Part shown: one piece after another, positions 11,530 to 23,013 of the stretch
Numbering within the stretch: the first letter of the stretch is position 1
Layout of the letters: every line of letters begins with the position of its first letter
Assembly (NCBI GenBank): GCA_009760855.2
Contig: WPIO01000084.1
Location: 1,585,001 to 1,620,000, forward strand
Direction: 5' to 3'
Source: Cristatella mucedo
Lineage: Eukaryota; Bryozoa; Phylactolaemata; Cristatellidae
Length of the DNA: 35,000 nucleotides
Notes under the pieces: generated by a model
The model's input: only the letters and a program-made list of their open reading frames with translations
Told to the model about the DNA's origin: nothing
The model's database searches: none
Position numbers and translations under genes: made by a program

Positions 11530-11690
11530 CATCTTAGCTGATTTTAATCTTCATTTGTATAGCGGCAGAAGTGCCTTATCGACAAGCACAGCCACTTGCA
11601 GTTGGCAATATAGAATCACCCAACTGCAGGATTCGAACCCACGACCTCGGTCGAGATGAGAACCTTACCTCCTCGGCTAACACCTCACGA
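11530..11690 (-). repeat. SINE family B copy
   Basis: On the minus strand it reads GCCGAGGAGGTAAGGTTCTC (A-box region), CGAGGTCGTGGGTTCGAATC (B box), then TTGGGTGATTC, AAGGCACTTCTGCCGCTATA and CAAATGAAGATTAAAATCAGC. This matches the family order. Confidence 0.7.
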
Positions 11691-12186
11691 TCCGAACAAT
11701 CACAACAAATCCGTGAATGATGAGCAGCGACGGACTCCCGCATTTCACCTTCGATATATGTTTCTCGCTAGCCTTGTGGTCAGGCTATTGAGTTACACAT
11801 ATCATTTGCTACCTTACAAAGCTTGCCTCACTCATTGGTTATGGCAACCGTTTCCCAGCAACAGCCTAAGGTCGCCTAACGGGATCACTGACTCTAGCAT
11901 ACTCCCAGATTTAGCTGACTGGGTCAGAAAAATCTTGAGCACGGCTCGAATGCTATCGCAGTGCTCAGTGCACTTAACCCCGATGCTCTATTGGATGCAG
12001 CAGGAATAGATAAATCATGCATTAAGAACCCTCATGGCATGAACTCAAATGAAGCAGTGGGTGCACAAAAGAAGACTCGGAATCCTAATGAAGACCCAAC
12101 AAAGCAGATACTCTGAAGCCATTACACACGCACGTCTCAGAGGACACAACAGTTCAGTTAGAATCGCTTGTGCATGTAAGACCGAC

Positions 12187-12388
12187 CTGGTAGTCTAGCG
12201 AGATACACCTCATTCGCGGCTGCTTCGTCGCCCAAGAACAGGAGAAAGGTGAATGTACTGGGCTCGAACTGCGGTGGCAGAATGATTCTTCTCATGCACC
12301 GCGGTAGTAACAAATAAGGCTGCGAGCTATTGCTTGTTCCACCCGGGTCAGCTTCATCAGCAGCTTCGGGAATGACGACAACTCCATT
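12187..12388 (-). CDS. Putative internal exon, unidentified extracellular protein
   Basis: The acceptor is GTTTCCATTGCAG ending at 12389, and the donor is CTACCAG|GTCGGT at 12187. The exon has 67 full codons, starts in phase 0 and ends in phase 1. It begins NGVVVIPEAADEADPGGTSN and includes FEPSTFTFLLFLGDEAAANE, with one sequon (NSS). It joins the next exon at a G|AA codon. The donor is not canonical beyond GT; AATGAG|GTGTAT is an alternative but ends in phase 0 and would break the join. The function is unknown. Confidence 0.5.
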
Positions 12389-12559
12389 CTGCAATGGAAA
12401 CCTTAAGGTTGCTGGGACAGCACGTTCACAGTTTTTTTGGAAGACTACAACCACTACTCAAAGAATGCGGTAGCGAGGCTTACTTTATAGGGACTGCGGA
12501 CTCAAGCAAGGTGGTGTAGTATCGTGGTCTTGGCATGCAATCAATGGCAGAGCTTTAAG

Positions 12560-13210
<651 letters not shown>

Positions 13211-13726
13211 GAAAGAGAATACCAGCACTGATTTAAAACCAGAGTTGATCTCATTGAAAATTTCATGTTGATCCATGAAGTATTGGTCGAGTTATGGAAT
13301 TTAAAAGACAAAAAGCTATACTGTAAGTGAAGCTGTTTAAAAGTCACAAGCAGACCCCTCAGCAACCGGCAAACATGCACCATGAAGTACCAAAGTTCAA
13401 CAACTTGGGTCCAAGTCTCAAATAATACAGAGATCGGTAAATTTGTTGCTTTTATATATGCTGCTTCCATTTATTTTAGGGTTAGTTTGCGTAATCATTT
13501 GTTTCCTTTTATGTAGACATCTCCAAAACCCCTATGCCATTTGTAAACATTTTTGTCTTTTGAAATGTATCATAAACAAATGTTCGATTATTTAACACAT
13601 TTTTGCAGTACTTATCAACATTTACCCTTAAGTGAATAAATGGAACAGCTAATTTATTGTACTAAGAGAACCTGAGGGCATGGGGAGGTTGATACTGGTG
13701 CAGCAGTTCAGCTACTCATGAAGCAG

Positions 13727-13933
13727 TCAAGCTATAGCGGACGTTGTGAATCCGGTAAGAAGTTCGCCTTGTATCAGTTGATCAACCGAGAGCCATTGCA
13801 ACTCCCTTAGCAAAGAAGATACGGGATTGAAGATTAAAAGATTACCCTTTCGGCCATATTCACCAGCAATTCTGGCAACTGAATGACTTTTTTTTGGGTA
13901 GCCCTGCGAATACTGAGTTCCAGATGCTACCAC
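13727..13933 (-). mobile_element. Possible LINE C-terminal fragment
   Basis: The frame contains SSLLRELQWLSVDQLIQ, which resembles the 'LRELHWLP..QRI' segment of L2/CR1 ORF2 C-termini. Flanks are degraded and no tail is seen. This rests on one motif. Confidence 0.35.
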
Positions 13934-14214
13934 TGCAGATCAAATATGCGGCCTCAGCAACTAATTTGCCACGGCTCCAGGCAATGAGTCTCAGCAGCTC
14001 TCAAGTACCTCCCAAATTTCTTCCCACAGCTGTTGGATGACAAGGTCAAAACTGGTATCTTCGTCAAACCAAATATATTAAACTTCATAACCCTTGGCAA
14101 ATTCACCGCGAAGCTGAACGGGGCAGAGAAAATGGCCTGGAACGGTTTCGCTACAGTGGTTCACGGCTTTCTGGGCAAGCAGAATGCTGAAAGCTGAGAG
14201 AGCTGGTTCATGCT

Positions 14215-14350
14215 CTCATAAAGAACTATTTGATTAAGGTGCTGGCTCCGACCAAGGTCAAGGTCCAGGTCTTGAACTCGAGCCCGTGGCATATGTGAAG
14301 TGCCTGAATAGAGATTTAAGTTCTCTTCTTGCGCTATAAAAATGCATATA
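14215..14350 (+). repeat. SINE family A copy
   Basis: The head (TTAAGGTGCTGGCTCCGACC) and the B-box region (CTTGAACTCGAGCCCGTGG, near 14270) precede CATATGTGAAGTGCCTGAAT and GAGATTTAAGTTCTCTTC, then an AT-rich end. This matches the copy at 8142-8006 on the other strand. Confidence 0.75.
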
Positions 14351-14379
14351 TTATTTATACTATTCCAAAAATAGGGTGC

Positions 14380-14490
14380 AGTATATCGCCCAATGTCCGT
14401 ATTCTTAATGTTCATCTTGAAAAATTCAAGGAGAACACGGAAGCTTACTCAGAGGAGCAAGGTGAGCACTTTCAGCAGAAAATACTGAAT
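14380..14490 (+). mobile_element. Fragment of a transposon-associated open frame (EEQGE motif)
   Basis: The plus frame reads VRILNVHLEKFKENTEAY followed by SEEQGEHFQQKI. A closely similar motif (HFLHSH..F.EN.G..SEEQGE.FHQDI) is one I recall from multicopy, transposon-linked proteins in invertebrate genomes. Only about 35 codons match before similarity ends. I cannot assign a superfamily from this piece. Confidence 0.4.
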
Positions 14491-14559
14491 AGACTAGAAC
14501 AGAGCAGAATAGACTTTAAAGCAGCGCTGTCACACCTGAAAGTACAGAATTTTTTATAG

Positions 14560-15540
14560 AGAACTATGTTTGAGGGTTTTTCGAGAAAGGGATTTGACCC
14601 TTTTTGAGGAGTCATTTTCGCTTGACTTCAAAGTAAATCCATGTTAGTTTTTTTTATTCATTTGCTGTTTTTTCTAAATGTGAATTACAAGACGCAATTT
14701 TTTCAGCTTTCTTGTCGAAAATGGATCGATTTTAAGTTACTCGCTGCTCTAGTCACAAAAGCAAGTTTGCAGGGATTAATGACCATATTTTTAAACTTCT
14801 GAGGCATAAGCAATTATAAAATAAAGCTTTTCACCTGAGACAAAAATTGCATTAGATAATGCTATTAGATCTACACAAAAATAAAATAATTATCTGCAGA
14901 TCAGCAATTAATAAGTGCAAAAAAGAGTGAACCGCAACAACAGAATATGCACAAGTAGAATGTACAATAAATCTAATAGAATACAATGCACCAGAGCATA
15001 GTCCACTATAAAAGTACCATCAACGTATCACGAAAGGCAATTTCATAGCATGCAAGGGGAAGTAAACGACAAAAATTAGTCGATAAACTCTTTTGTCTGC
15101 TCGGCTCCTGAGCATTTGCTCTCTTTAATTTTTTCGGTGCTGAACCGAGTCCTAGTTACTTTCAGCCAAGTTGAAGAAGGCTTCTAGTTTTGCAATTACC
15201 TTCCTTGTGTTACGGCTCTGCTGCTTCCGTGCATGTTAAGTCCAGCAGCAAACATAAATTTTGATATAAGGATGTATTAAGCTTTCTATTGTTTCGCTCA
15301 CTGCTGATCCAAGGCTTTCAGTGCCCATGATCTGGATGTCATCGTTGACGGTAGCATGGTTTGCAACAAATTTACTTCCAAGACAGCCAGTCTACTGCTT
15401 GTCAAATTTGCCCCATTACCAACTTTCGAATCTCATTTCTCAATGGCTAGCCAGGGAACTTACGAATACTGCTTAATACAGCTGCCAAAAAGCACCATTC
15501 GACATCTGGCGCAGGCATGTTGTCGATTCTAAGGATTGAG
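14560..15540. other. AT-rich intron-like stretch
   Basis: No supported exon and no repeat that I recognise. Confidence 0.35.
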
Positions 15541-15549
15541 ATTTCTTAC

Positions 15550-15642
15550 CTTAGATTTACCTTCAGTTCTCCTACCATTTGAAGACTTTGACGTTGGCTC
15601 CTGATCAAGCAGTTCGTACAAATCAAAACTCGTGTTGATAAC
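15550..15642 (-). CDS. Tentative exon of the minus-strand gene
   Basis: The donor is strong (TCTAAG|GTAAGA at 15550). The acceptor is CGTTTCTTTCGCCGAAG ending at 15643. It gives 31 codons with phase 0 at both ends, compatible with both neighbours. It starts VINTSFDLYELLDQEPTS, has one sequon (NTS) and a basic, Ser-rich end (KSSNGRRTEGKSK). Because both phases are 0, including or skipping it keeps the frame, so it could be an alternative exon or a false call. Confidence 0.35.
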
Positions 15643-15689
15643 CTTCGGCGAAAGAAACGGCCTAATTCCTCAGCAGGTTCAAGAGCAGT

Positions 15690-15781
15690 CCAGCCTCCAT
15701 GTGCTCGCGGGTTCTTTCAGGTCAATATATTAACTCCAGCCTCCGTGTGCTCGCGGGTTCTTTCAGGTCAATAAATTAACT
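15690..15781 (+). repeat. 46-bp tandem duplication
   Basis: Copies at 15690-15735 and 15736-15781 start CCAGCCTCC and end ATTAACT, differing at two positions. They lie in the intron just upstream (minus sense) of the tentative exon at 15642-15550. Confidence 0.9.
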
Positions 15782-16038
15782 ACCTCCTTCTTTTGTGCAA
15801 AGGCTTCAACACCAGACACTGTTGCTCAGCTGCTTAATCTACATTGAACAACTCACATCTACTATTGTTGGCTGAGCTATATCCCAGAAGGGGTGCAGCT
15901 ACCAAGTATTTCCACGGGTAGATCTCAAAGATAAGCATGTGCTTGACGCTTGATTGTAACAAGCTTGGTTGCTTTTTCGATTCTTGCATATGCACATGGC
16001 GCTGAAACGTGAGTAACTCTTACTTAAATCTCACTTAC

Positions 16039-16140
16039 CTTTGTCAGCAGTACAATACCAAGCAAGCGTGGGATGGCAGCAGACTCCCAAACCAATGCTT
16101 CTCTTTGGCATGGCATTGCCAGTGTCTGATTTTTTGAAGC
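16039..16140 (-). CDS. Putative small exon of the minus-strand gene
   Basis: The acceptor has a long T-rich tract (TTTTATTTTATTTTTATAG ending at 16141) and the donor ACAAAG|GTAAGTG at 16039 is near consensus. It gives 34 codons with phase 0 at both ends. It begins ASKNQTLAMPCQREALVW and ends IPRLLGIVLLTK, with one sequon (NQT). It lies 238 bp from the larger exon at 16640-16379, whose end is also phase 0. Confidence 0.5.
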
Positions 16141-16378
16141 CTATAAAAATAAAATAAAAAGTAGCAAAGACCATCTAACAGAACCGATTCCTTAGCCTCA
16201 GCCAGATGATCTAGCCGAGTTCACCAGCAAAACTGGATAGCAACCCAAACAAGTGCAAAACAGAAACAATCGCTCTTTGCAGGAAATACTGTAGCAACGA
16301 TCTCTTAATGGTTGGGTCGCTTGGGAATAGTGCTATAGTGCTATATAATAGTGCTATACCGAGCCGCATCATTCTTAC

Positions 16379-16640
16379 TGACAATGGATCTCCTCCAAGA
16401 GCAGTCTTTGCCAGCCGTATCACGTCGTAGCTCTCGAATTCGTTATATGTAAAAACAACATGACCTTCACCTGCATTGATCACAAAAGCATGCAGGGTAC
16501 TGTAGCCAGCGACGTATCGCAGCTCAATCGGTGGCAAGGTCTTGCCCAGCGTCGCCGATAGCTCGGCTGATGAAAGCGACCGTCCGAGCACGCTCGATCC
16601 ATAGTCGCCATAGTCGTTCACGGGAAGAGTGAGTCTGAGT
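16379..16640 (-). CDS. Putative internal exon, unidentified extracellular protein (largest exon)
   Basis: The acceptor is CTGTTCTCGGTTTTTCTAG ending at 16641 and the donor is TTGTCA|GTAAGA at 16379. It gives 87 full codons, starts in phase 2 and ends in phase 0. The product includes LTLPVNDYGDYGSSVLGRSL, ELRYVAGYSTLHAFVINAGE and EFESYDVIRLAKTALGGD. The pattern suggests beta strands with acidic turns. It shows higher GC than its flanks and no stop for 262 bp. The split codon joins 20537-20372 (making Ala). The domain is not recognised; homology to a known ectodomain is possible but I cannot name one. Confidence 0.6.
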
Positions 16641-16734
16641 CTAGAAAAACCGAGAACAGCCACGGCATTTGGCAAGTGCATCAAAAATAAAATATAGTAA
16701 AACTAAACTAAACTAAATAAAACTAAATAAATAA

Positions 16735-16870
16735 ATATAAACTAAATATAATTCATTCGTATAGCACTCTGTGTGAACTTATTCTTTATCCAGGCCCTTA
16801 ACCTATGCCGCAGTGCTGGAACCCACGACCTCGGTCGCTAAACGGGAGCACCTTAACACAGGGCCAAACC
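16735..16870 (-). repeat. SINE family A copy
   Basis: On the minus strand it reads TTTGGCCCTGTGTTAAGGTG, ACCGAGGTCGTGGGTTCC, CATAGGTTAAGGGCCTGGAT, then AGTTCACACAGAGTGC and ATTATATT. A TAAA/CTAAA simple-repeat tract (about 16690-16745) borders its tail. Confidence 0.75.
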
Positions 16871-16999
16871 GGGGCCATGCAGCTTCACAATGTTGGGCTG
16901 TATCCGAATAGCAGCACAACGGCACACAGCTAAGCAGTTGTCTATTTAGAAGTTACACGCTATCGTGAGAGCAGACGATGCCACTTTAGGAGGAATCGT

Positions 17000-17990
17000 T
17001 CTCTGCGAGCCGAGTGACGGTCTGCTTTTGCTCTGCACCAATCGCAGCTTGCTTGCAAGGCATCGAATTCTAAGCGCACACTGATTTTTTAATTCGGTGA
17101 CTTTAGTCTACGCGGTCTAGCCTCTTTTGCAGTGCTGTAAAAGCTCCGACACCTGCTGCAGTGGGGGGGACACTTGTCAAGAGCTCCCTTGGCGTACTCT
17201 TCTACTAATTGGGTATATGAGCCTATTAAATCCACTGCAGCAATACGTGGTCGCCCCCGAAACAGATTAAGTGGATATCTGCTTTGCCTAGCCACTCGAA
17301 ACGGCACTTTTTTTTACAATCCGGAAGTCAGCTTCCGACTACCGAGAACCTCGTGACCTCTTTTCATGTTAGAGCACAAGGCAATTGCACGGCAGGCAGG
17401 TCGCGAAATGCCCCCACCGCAGGCGATCGCCACTCTCTGAATGCAGGCGTAAGTCCTTCACCCATGCACACAGCCGCAAGCTGCCACTTTTTGTGCACCG
17501 CTCGGCTTTCAAATATCTATTAGGAACACTGCTAGCACCGCCATTTGCTTAGCTAGGTCAAAATTGCAGGCTTCTTGTATCGATAGCAAGCTAAGGATCA
17601 TGCCACTTTTGTATCGTGACTATGTTAGAAAACTACGGCTCTGTGCTTGAACTACACTCGCTCCACTGCAACAGTTCCTTTACAATGCTTATAAAGATTG
17701 CTCCTCAAAGCCAAGTAACTTTGTAGCGTATCGCCACATTGGAAGGCTTTTTCGATGAGTCACTGCTTGATTTTAATTGAAAATAATCGGTCTGGCATGC
17801 TTACGCCTTAGGTTGAGGTTTATGGTTTACATTTAGGGCTACACATACAAGCAATGAATCATATTCATGGTCTAAGGTTTATGGCTTAGCAGCTCTTTGG
17901 CATCTCTATGGCTTTATGAGTTTGCTGATAAACTGTTATTTATATTTATATCTGAGGGTTATGGCAGGGTAATTTATGGCTTCGCGATAA
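17000..17990. other. Intron-like stretch; loose TTTATGG-type repeats at 17810-17970
   Basis: No exon is supported. The motif TTATGG(C/T)TT or close variants recurs about six times between 17815 and 17975 without a fixed period. Confidence 0.3.
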
Positions 17991-17999
17991 CCATAGATC

Positions 18000-18740
18000 G
18001 TCTGCACCTGGACTAGAGGTTTGTAAGGTGGGTTTGGGAGGGGACGGGACGGATAGCTTAAACTATTTAAGAAGGCGAGGCCCCAATATCGAGAGATCGG
18101 GTCAACGTTGATTTTGAAGGGGTAGACAGAGTCAGGAAGACCCCGGTGCCAGCAGAAGGCGAACTGTTTGAGTGCACTAAAGTGCCCGAGCAGCCGAGGA
18201 TGCAGGCACGAGGAACCGCAGAGCGTCAGCGGAGCAGGACAGCGAGTCAGACAGCTAGCGACCCAGCGACCGGGTTGCGTTCTCACAAAGCAAAGAGCTG
18301 TGCAGGCATCCTCACCACCTTTCGACGACGGCAGAAGTTCCGGAGTCGGGCGTCGTGCAGAAGGCTCAAGAGGCGGACGGTGCAGAGTGCAGACACCGTC
18401 GTACACGTTTAGGAACGTATGTTAGGTAGGAACGCTTACCGGGGTTTAGAGGGCGGGTCATCTTTAGAGTGGCCTAGAGTGGCGCTCTGGGCACTAGGGA
18501 TTTCGGTGGAGCCACTAGGAGCCTGAACCGGCTCTGCTAGTTTCTCTCCCCCTCGGGAGAATTTGCAGGTTTCTCCTTCACTGGTTAAAGGACAAGGTCC
18601 CGACGTTTGTCTTGGCGTTTTTGAGGAGTGAAGAAAAAAACTGGACTAAACGAGTAGTAACATTATGTGCTTGCGAATAAAGTTCATCAAAATCCCCCAT
18701 TTGTGAGCATCTCTGTCCAGCTCACGCCGCGAACTCAATA
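18000..18740 (+). mobile_element. Possible solo LTR (CpG-rich block)
   Basis: A GC- and CpG-rich block contrasts with AT-rich flanks. It has a TATA-like ACTATTTAAGAAGGC near 18060 and, about 610 bp later, a polyadenylation signal (GCGAATAAAGTTC near 18674) followed by CTCACGCCGCGAACTC. This promoter-to-poly(A) spacing suits a retroviral-type LTR. I could not define matching ends or a target duplication, so a CpG island or other element remains possible. Confidence 0.3.
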
Positions 18741-18779
18741 CCCCTTGGCAAAGGGTAAGAAGGTTATCGCCAGAAGCAC

Positions 18780-19060
18780 TGCAATAATAATAAAAATAAT
18801 AGGTATTATATATTTGTATAGCACTCTCAGAGAACTGAATCTCTTTCTAGGCACTTTTCAGATGCCGTAAAGAAAGCTTTGCCCAGTGATTAGTGGTAAT
18901 ATTAGCAGTATCATCAAGCATGACACGGTTAAATGTGACTTCACAGGGTCAACATGTAGATATGGTTAGTAGCAGCAAGCATAGTGTTAGCACGCTTACG
19001 CACACAAAGGACAAGTCGCACGGACCCACTAAATGCTGTAACAAACAGACGTGCTTTAAG
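18780..19060 (-). mobile_element. LINE 3' end, 5' truncated
   Basis: Minus-strand reading ends with GAGATTCAGTTCTCTGAGAG, GTGCTATACAAATATATA and (TTA)n at 18780-18800. It is preceded by untranslated sequence parallel to 21180-21310 (a GTTAGTAGCAGCAAGCATAG / GGTTAGTGGTAACATGCACA pairing). No coding part remains. Confidence 0.7.
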
Positions 19061-19789
19061 CTTCTCAATCGGCAAACTAATGTCTAGCCGAACTATACGA
19101 GGCCAAACTGTGAGCCAAACTATGCGCTTGGACGCAATAGATCAATGACAGCCAATCCTGGCGGAGAATCCCAATAAATGCTGCCAACTAGGCGCAGAGC
19201 CACTGCAAGACAGGGAGTAGCATAGAAAATGTCGATGCATCTGGTAATACATGCTAGTGCGCCAGCAAGATCTGCGCCAATAAATTCTCAGCAACCGCGT
19301 AATTGAAGTGGAACCACGGATGACCCAGGAATTCCCCCCCCCAAACACAACCACCCCCTGTAGGGGAGGCTGAACCATGGCCGCGGAACTTGGCAAGACC
19401 CTAGCAAGAGCTGCCGAACTGATGTAATCGTTTAGCTGCTTTGCGACCAACTGCCTTGGATAAGAATAGGAAAAGGGGACCTGCTTTTAGGGCAGGTCCC
19501 GGGGTTCGGAGGAGCAGCCCTTACACCCCACAGCATTCCTGTGGGTTGACGTGATGCACGATGACAAGTCGACATTAACTCTGCACATACAGGAAAATGC
19601 TGCCGTCGACTGGCTCCCTCAGAATGACGACGGGCCGAGAAAGAAAAGGAAGAGCCATCGATCGACCAACCGACGTACACACTGACGGTCCGAGCGACAT
19701 GCTGTAGATCGCCACGGACGGTAAAAAAAAAAAGCGCAGCAAGACAGTGCACCGGAGGATCGTCTACCGAATTTAGCGGGAATGTATCC

Positions 19790-20040
19790 GGTTCGCCATC
19801 GTGAGTTGACCACAACGTGCTTTCTGCTTGCACGTCGATGAGCTTCGCCCAGACCGAGTGAAAGCGGCCTTTGCCCCACGGCTTGAGGGGTGCAGACAGC
19901 AAGCCTTTCATCAGAAACAATTCAGCCGGCATCGCCGGCAGGCACGCCGACAGCTCTACCGCTCTCATGCCTGCTTCGAGCTCGGAGAGCGGCAGCTTCG
20001 GCGATGCTCTGACGCACAGCACAATACTCGTCTGCTTGTT
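19790..20040 (-). CDS. Unplaced CpG-rich open frame
   Basis: A minus-strand frame runs through SPKLPLSELEAGMRAVELSA and WGKGRFHSVWAKLIDVQ and stays open past a poly-T run at about 19722-19733 (poly-A on plus). A phase 2 acceptor (GCTGTGCGTCAG) would let it follow the exon at 20537-20372, but no phase 2 donor is convincing. It may be an exon with a mis-set end, an old LTR element or chance in CpG-rich DNA. Confidence 0.2.
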
Positions 20041-20371
20041 CTAGCAGGCCTGCTCGCCACCTGTTCACACTAATGGTCACTCAAAGTCGGCAATGGCGAG
20101 GGCTCAAACGCATCAGCCCAGCAAATGCAAGCCTGCAGGTTTGCTTCGTGGTAGTGAAAAAACCGCTTCATATCGATTCACGGAGCTCTCGGCTCTGCAA
20201 GGGACGGCTGGGAGGGGGGTTAACAGCCAGGAGAGGGGGCATTGGCCGGGGTGGGTGGGGGGGGACAGTTCACAAGGCGTGCTCTGGCAGCTAATTCGCG
20301 GTCTAGCCACTAGCTGTCGACGCGATGCTTCGGAGCTTTAAGCCAGGAGAATTACACCGATGTTCACTTAC

Positions 20372-20537
20372 GCCTCATCACCATTGGCGCCATCGAACAG
20401 TGTTGATATAATTGGCGGCGGCACGATCCTCAACAGAATGTATGTGACGGTGAAAGCTTGATACCACGGGAGCGGAGCGATCCACTCGGGCATGCAGCCA
20501 GGCCATGAGGAGGAGGAGGTTAGGTTCGGAGGTCCAG
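20372..20537 (-). CDS. Putative internal exon, unidentified extracellular protein
   Basis: The donor is strong (GATGAGGC|GTAAGTG at 20372). The chosen acceptor is the pyrimidine-rich CTTCGCTCGCTCGCTGTAG ending at 20538. It gives 54 full codons, starts in phase 1 and ends in phase 2. It begins GPPNLTSSSSWPGCMPEWIA and includes YQAFTVTYILLRIVPPPIIS, with one sequon (NLT). It joins 23426-23276 (making Ala) and 16640-16379. Another frame stays open to within 10 bases of the donor, so the reading relies on phase agreement. Confidence 0.45.
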
Positions 20538-20639
20538 CTACAGCGAGCGAGCGAAGGCACAGGGTGATGCTTGGTCGCAGAGGCTACAACCCTGCGGTAA
20601 AAGGAGTGCACTTTTAGCATGCTAGTTTTTAAGGTCAAA

Positions 20640-21115
20640 GCATGTCCATTAAAATTGATTTCTCAAGTGAAAAACCCTGCACACTGATTTTAGCAATTAA
20701 GAGCGTTAACGAGCAGCCGCTCTCGTCAGCCGAGCCTGCCGGGAGCTCGGCAGCACTCATTCAGCATTGGCAAGTGTACACGGATGGCAAAGTCTCTAAT
20801 AATGAAAACTGCAGCATAATTGACAGAGTTCCTTGATTGAGATCTGCTCGCTACAACTTGTAACTTGAAGCTCGTCCATGTTTTGCAAAAGTAACCACAT
20901 TCAGCAGCAAGACAGAAAAAGGGTGAGCTCTCTTTATGATCGACACGAAAAAAAGCTAAACTTCCTTTCATAGATATGCGACTCTGTGGCCTCTTCCATG
21001 GAAGCAGCAGAAGAAAGAGAAATATTTAATTGTTTAAGGCACACAAACGGATACGAATGCAAAGGCTTGCCTAATAAAGGCACAGGTGGTGATTGGGGGA
21101 TCATTTACTTATCAA
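20640..21115. other. No identifiable feature
   Basis: Short frames only, with no splice context or repeat signature that I recognise. Confidence 0.35.
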
Positions 21116-21118
21116 GTG

Positions 21119-22345
21119 GTAATAATAATAATATTAAAAATACATTTGTATTGCACTCTCGGTGAACTTAATTTCTTTCTAGGCAATTTTCAGATGTTGT
21201 AACGAAAGCATGATCAAAAGGTTAAAGGTAACAAGCACATTGCCAACATGTAAATGTGGTTAGTGGTAACATGCACAGTGTCAGCATGCATATGGACCCA
21301 CAGGACAAATCAAAAGAACCCCCAAGTGCTGGGAGAAACAAGAGCAATATTAGCTTATTTTTAAATGTCGGCAAGCCAGGGACGTCAGTCGGGAGTAGGT
21401 TCCAGGCTTTGGGAGCATAAGAACTGAAAGCATGGTATACAAAAGATTTGAGGCTAGCTCGAGGCAAAGTTAAGCAATTTGAATCAGAAAAGCAGGTGTT
21501 ACTATGCCTAGGCTGGTTTGAGAGTATTTGTGATATTAACACTGGAGCCAGAGAATGAAGCGACCTCAAAGTGAATGACAGAACCTTGAAGTGAATACCC
21601 TGTTCGATTGGGAGCCAGTGCAGGTCGGTGAGTTGTGGTGTGCCATGATTACTGTGCCGCTCACCCCAGACAAGCCTTGCTGCAGAGTTTTGCACCACTG
21701 TAATTGCCTGATTGCACTGGCCGGTAGACCAGCAAGCAGTGAGTTTCACAAATCGAGATGGGATGTCACCAATGCATGTACCAGTTTATATGTGGTATCC
21801 CTGTCAAAGCAGACCCGAATCGGTGTAATTTCATATGGCTGAAAGTAGGCAGACATGGCTGTGGAGCTCGTGAGGCGGGCTAGTGATAGGTCACTTTGGA
21901 ACAGGACTTCCAGAGTTCATGCAGACTCTACAGGAGATATGCTGGATGAACCGATTTTGAGTGTTAAGCTTTCCGATTCCTGAGTCAAACTTGGTTTGCC
22001 CATAACCAGTTAATTGGTTTTATCATCATTCAATTTGAGAAAGTTTGCAGCCATCCATAAGCAAATGTCAAAAATACATGCAGCAAGGGAGTTGAGAGAA
22101 TTTGACGTGCTGGAGGGCTGGGAGGGATCAAAGTTTAGTATACATTGTGAAAAGAAGTAAAACGAGCACAGAGTCCCGATGCACCCCCCCATCCGTACTT
22201 AAGTGGTCCCTCGGATTATCTTTGTCCGTTTACATCAACACTCTGGAGTCTCCCAGTGAGATAGGACCTAAAAACCATTGCAGAGCAATGCCAGCGATGT
22301 CCAGGCGAGAAGAGGTGCTTGAGAAGGACTTGGCGATCAAAAGTG
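21119..22345 (-). mobile_element. L2/CR1-type LINE, RT palm to 3' tail
   Basis: Minus-strand reading from 22345 gives FDRQVLLKHLFSPGHR, FRSYLTGRLQSVDVNG, then MAANFLKLNDDKTN near 22050-22010. After more RT comes VQNSAARLVWGERHSNHGTP (near 21690) and FKSFVYHAFSSYAPKAWNLL (near 21450-21400, in part). The untranslated region and tail end at the ATT repeats (21119-21137). It is the best preserved LINE C-terminal region here (a frame of about 175 codons survives at 21222-21749). It is 5' truncated and broken upstream. Confidence 0.88.
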
Positions 22346-22489
22346 ACACAAATAACAAATCTTTGTTCTTTCATTCATTCATGCGAGCTGTACTGGAACT
22401 TAATTTTCCCTGGTAGCAGCATCGAGCAGATGGCAACCAAAAGAGGGAACAGAGAAGAAATGTTTGCGATCGAGTCCTTGCGAAGAAGA

Positions 22490-22752
22490 TGCAACTGCTT
22501 GGTGCCCTCAAACTCACCAAGTATGCACTTTGGGAGACAACTTCAGAGCTCATTCATATTTTGCATGCTGCCACTAACCACACTAGCATGCTGACCCTGT
22601 GCATGTCACCCCTAACTATGTTATTCATGTTGTTTATCAAGCATGATATTTCCACTCACCACTCAATCGTGTTTCATTTGCAGCAAATGTAAACACCTAG
22701 AAAGAGATTGAGTTCTCTCGGGGCGCTTTATCAGGTGTATTATTATTATTAT
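22490..22752 (+). mobile_element. LINE 3' untranslated region and tail
   Basis: It contains CATGCTGACCCTGTGCATG, matching the 3' region of the LINE at 21119 (inverted) and the CATGCTGACACTGTACACAC of the LINE at 3560. It is followed by AAACACCTAGAAAGAGATTG, GGGGCGCTTTATC and (TTA)n at 22738-22752. Coding sequence is lost. Confidence 0.75.
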
Positions 22753-23013
22753 AAGGATTTCTATACCTTTTTTAGTAAGACTGTTCAAAAAATTATCCTA
22801 TCGCTTTAGTTTTTAATTAAATAAATTTGTAATTAATAATAATGTTTGCCCTGTGCATGCATTTGCCATTCCATATTCTCAAGGTCGATTCTTGGATGAG
22901 TGCCTATGGTCTAATCGTATTGCTTGGGCGCCATCCTTTGGCGAAAGCATACTTTTTATCGAATGGAAGTTTTGGCGTAGCCACAACTAAAACAGACACT
23001 TGTTAGTGGTTAA

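Noticed and set aside
17936-18425. 156-codon minus frame and two plus frames of 85-88 codons
   Set aside because: All lie in a CpG-rich, stop-poor block and overlap each other on both strands. Open length here reflects composition.
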